Part shown: positions 60,902 through 64,000 of the stretch, piece after piece
Numbering within the stretch: the first letter of the stretch is position 1
Layout of the letters: every line of letters starts with the position of its first letter
Assembly (NCBI RefSeq): GCF_905475465.1
Contig: NC_062245.1
Coordinates: 124,001-188,000 of the forward strand
DNA: 64,000 bases
Source: Pieris napi
Lineage: Eukaryota > Arthropoda > Insecta > Lepidoptera > Pieridae
Direction of reading: 5' to 3'
Made by a program: the position numbers and the translations under genes
The notes under the pieces: model-generated
The model's input: only the letters and a program-made list of their open reading frames with translations
Database searches by the model: none
What the model was told of the DNA's origin: nothing

Positions 60902-62478
60902 TTATTAATCATGTAAATAGCTGTCAAAGGGTCAACGAATCTGAAGATTTCTTCATTTTACAAAATCCTATTTTTTGTTACCTGTGGTTTTAAGCTAGGA
61001 AATATTCGTTGAAAAGAGAAGTTTGTATTTGTTTTAATTTATTAGACACAACATGAATGTTATAACAGATCACTCGTTTAAACATTTATTAGATAAGTTC
61101 TAGGTAAGTATTATGTGTCATATAAAGTAAGTTCTATTATATAGATATTATAAAGTTGTACTTATATTTCGAGAAATAAAACTATTTGAGAACCACATTA
61201 TCTTATATTTTTCCTTAAAACCATTAAAATTATAAGTTCAAAAACAAACTAGACTGAAAAGTTCAATTAGTGATTGGTAAACATAAAAAATCAGTTTACT
61301 TTCCACAAACGATAATCATTTCTTAAGCCATTGCTCCATCACCAAAATATTCTGATACAATGTAATTTGCCAAGGATCTTCTTATAAAATGATATCCCTA
61401 TAAAGAAATAATTTCCTTGGATTCAAAGACGGGATGGTATGGTTTTCATGTGAAATTCGTAAAACCTGGTGACAGGATTATTCAAAAGTAAGATTAATCT
61501 TAAAGTCCACTCGAATGTACCTAATAAATAAACCGAAGAAGTAACATCATGATAGTATTGGCTCATGTTCTGTTTAATCTGTGTAATAATACTACTAATA
61601 ATAATACTAATGCAATGTCAGGTGGCATTCAAAGGCATACTACATTAGTAATGAAAATTATTATATGCAATCCCTCTTAAGTTCAGTATGATTAAATACA
61701 ATGTTCTGACCGTCATGGTAAATCGTCTGTCTGCAGATTAGACGATATAGCGGCCCTAAATAACTCTTCCGTATTAGACTATTTTAGTAAAAAGTTTTTT
61801 ACTATTTACTTTATCGATTACTTCATCTATGGATGATGAAGGAACAGCATTGTATTTCTCTTCTCCTTCTCACTCTCGTTAGAATTGTTTGCTCAGTTAA
61901 GAACATTGATAGGTAGAATAGATAGTGTTTTTCGCTTCAAAAGTATAATTTAAAATCAACAACATTAAAAGTCAGAAATTGTTTGTTCATTGTTTTATTA
62001 AAGATCGCAGAATTGAGTTTGGTTTACAACCGAAAACAATAAAGGAATATTACGCTGGGAACAAAATATCGACGTCCGGACACGAAGTACCAATTAAATC
62101 GTTGCTTTGTTTCGAATTTAATACCACCTAATCCGAAATTTTACTGTATTAATAACAAATTTTACGAGCGCAGAAAAAGCGCGGCAACAAAAACTAGAGA
62201 TTTTTTATTTTCCAGGCCGCAGTTAAATTGACATTTGACGCCAGGATCGGCTCCACGCAACAACAACGTAATTAAAAGGAAAGCGACTGCTTGTGAATAT
62301 TAACATTATGATTTATTATTTGGACCACTATCTGCACTTTTACCAAGAGTTTAGAAATACACAACTTTTATAATCTACTTACACCAATCGTGTTGCCTTG
62401 CTGAGCACACCAAGCTTCTTCGAATGTCATTCTATATGTCAACGCCCAGTATTCTGATGCTAGCTGAGGCTTTAAGGG
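60902..62478. other. Poxm distal 3' flank, nothing recognised
   Basis: AT-rich. AATAAA near 61175 could be the distal polyadenylation signal of Poxm, 1.35 kb after the stop codon. Confidence 0.4.
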
Positions 62479-62547
62479 CCCCTTTGTCGCTACTCCTGCT
62501 TACTACTCCTCTTTAAGTCTTCAAAGAGAGGAGTAGCGACAAAGGGG
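62479..62547. repeat. 19-bp perfect inverted repeat (hairpin)
   Basis: 62479-62497 and 62529-62547 are exact reverse complements (arm cccctttgtcgctactcct). A second, imperfect stem (actcctcttt with aaagagaggagt) lies within the 31-base loop. It is followed by a run of T. Confidence 0.8.
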
Positions 62548-62950
62548 TTTTTTAACCGGAAAACGCGCAAACTTGTGTCTTCTTGGGGTTAAATTGGACT
62601 AGATTTAGTCTACCCCAGTCTAAAACTCCACGCAGCAGAGTTTCGACTTCAGACACTAGTTTGTTCCGGTACCTGCAGTACCCGGCCAGTGTAAAGAGTA
62701 TCCCCAGTGTTGTCGTCCGCATAGCAATGAATGACGTAGCAACATATCATTGATATACAGAATAAACGGGAATCCTAGAATACCTAGGACAGTTCGCGCA
62801 GTTTACAAAATGGGTCCCAGAGAGTCACTAAAAAATATGTTTGAGGAAATAAATATGTTTGCCTTGCCAATATATCTATGAAAATATTATATATGCACAT
62901 AAAAACATACACTTGTTTGAAAAACATTGTGACAATCATATTTATATGTG

Positions 62951-63158
62951 AACTAGAAATAAGAAAAAACTCGCTGTTCCCACAACTAGGCTCCATAATG
63001 TTAATAAATCATTCATAGGTCAAACTGTACGCTTCTATAATAGACCACCAAGTGATGTGGTAAACTTGTCAAATAATGAATTTAAGAAAATGATAAAACA
63101 GAAGCTTTCCTATTATAAAATATCGGATTACCTAGAAGATAAGGAAGCTTGGAATTAA
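62951..63158 (+). pseudogene. Jockey-like ORF2 C-terminal fragment
   Basis: The frame reads KKLAVPTTRLHNVNKSFIGQ, then VRFYNRPPSDV, IKQKLSYYKISDYLEDKEAW and stop. The motif order and the tttgctccag after the stop match the copy at 56761. The 5' part is missing. Confidence 0.75.
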
Positions 63159-64000
63159 TAATAATAATTTGCTCCAGCTATTTAATTTAATTGTAACCAA
63201 TATAAGCATTGTAAATAACTTAAGACGATCAAAAAACAACTAGCCCGAGGTTCTTGCCTTTCTCATTGGGTGCTGGACGGGATTCTGAACAGTCGGTAGA
63301 GTTGACAGTTCAATGTGATCACGGATTCAACTGAATAAATGAATTTTGAGTTTGACACAGCTTTGTGGGACCGCTGTTCACGGGTTTATAGTCGGTCCGT
63401 CAATGGATGTCGGTGGACGTAGTTATGCTCCGTGGATGCTCCTTAATGCTCTGATCAGCGCGAAAGCTCAGTGGAAGTCCAGTTACATAATTTCTCGGGG
63501 AGCCTATAGGCTGGAAGCTACGAGAGGAGGTTATATGGGCTAGACTCCCTATGCTGTGTACATTCCATGTAGAGTACCTACTCGATTGATTCTAGAAAAA
63601 CAATTTTACTTATTTTCTTTAATTCGACTGTAAATTACAATAACAATGCTGCGCTGGATGTAAAGTGTAACGTCCTTGGCGAATTCTATGTACATATATA
63701 ATATCTTGTGTAATTATGTTCTGAATACCTAGTATTTAATCTTTATTGACATAGAATCGGCAGAGCTCAAAGATCGGCAAACTATCAATAGTTTTTTTAT
63801 GTCGCCTATCATACATCATAACAACGTTGACAGACGCAGGCGCCGTGTAATCCTGACCGCGCCATGAATAGAGCGATGGGCGTGCCGGGTCAGGTTACCA
63901 AAGCAAGCGACGACGGGGTCAAATCTCTGTTTTTGCGAATTAGCCAGGGATCACCAACTGCGGCGAATTGGGCAAAAAATTATAAACTATAATAGCTACT
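63159..64000. other. Intergenic, no gene recognised
   Basis: The frame 63346-63543 (65 codons) has no recognisable motif. The first part may be 3' UTR of the jockey-like remnant. Confidence 0.45.

Noticed and set aside
1..64000. CRISPR array, prokaryotic operon or mitochondrial insertion
   Set aside because: No regularly spaced short repeats with unique spacers, no operon-like ORF runs, and no mitochondrial gene sequence noticed.

Overview
This is a 64 kb stretch of insect nuclear DNA, almost certainly from a moth or butterfly. The host genes have short exons with GT-AG introns and insect or animal orthologues. The AT-rich background is full of decayed RTE- and jockey-type retrotransposons, terminal-inverted-repeat elements and a tRNA-derived SINE of a type common in Lepidoptera. 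No prokaryotic operon, CRISPR array or organellar block is present.

Layout. 0-3.5 kb: retrotransposon debris. 3.5-6.3 kb: CpG-rich sequence without a convincing ORF, probably the 3' UTR/flank of the next gene. 6.3-13.7 kb, minus strand: a complete novel-type protein kinase C (Pkc98E/PKC-epsilon type), whose introns hold a 5S-rRNA-like sequence and a dispersed repeat. 14.2-18.9 kb: an RTE pseudogene, a 1.65-kb fold-back inverted repeat and a deleted jockey-like element. 19.6-20.8 kb, plus strand: a complete ARL2 GTPase gene with a GC-AG intron. 21.5-23.5 kb, minus strand, convergent with ARL2: a complete pinin (PNN) gene. 24.2-32.1 kb: nested mobile DNA, including a decayed Fanzor (eukaryotic TnpB/OMEGA nuclease) and a decayed Ty3/Gypsy element. 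32.2-34.0 kb, minus strand: a broken claspin-like gene. 34-45 kb: intergenic, with one MITE. 45.3-59.8 kb, plus strand: a Pax1/9-class gene (Pox meso, Poxm) with a 12.2-kb first intron. 60-64 kb: 3' flank, MITE, hairpin and jockey remnants.

The host genes are not functionally linked. They serve diacylglycerol signalling (PKC), tubulin folding and cilia (ARL2), pre-mRNA splicing and exon junctions (pinin), replication checkpoint (claspin-like) and mesoderm patterning (Poxm). All exon borders were set by hand from splice signals, reading-frame phase and recalled family sequence. In every intact gene the exon lengths sum to a whole number of codons. The best leads are the Fanzor remnant, a pair of phase-matched look-alike exons in the PKC V3 hinge, the fold-back element, and a Poxm protein with no visible octapeptide.
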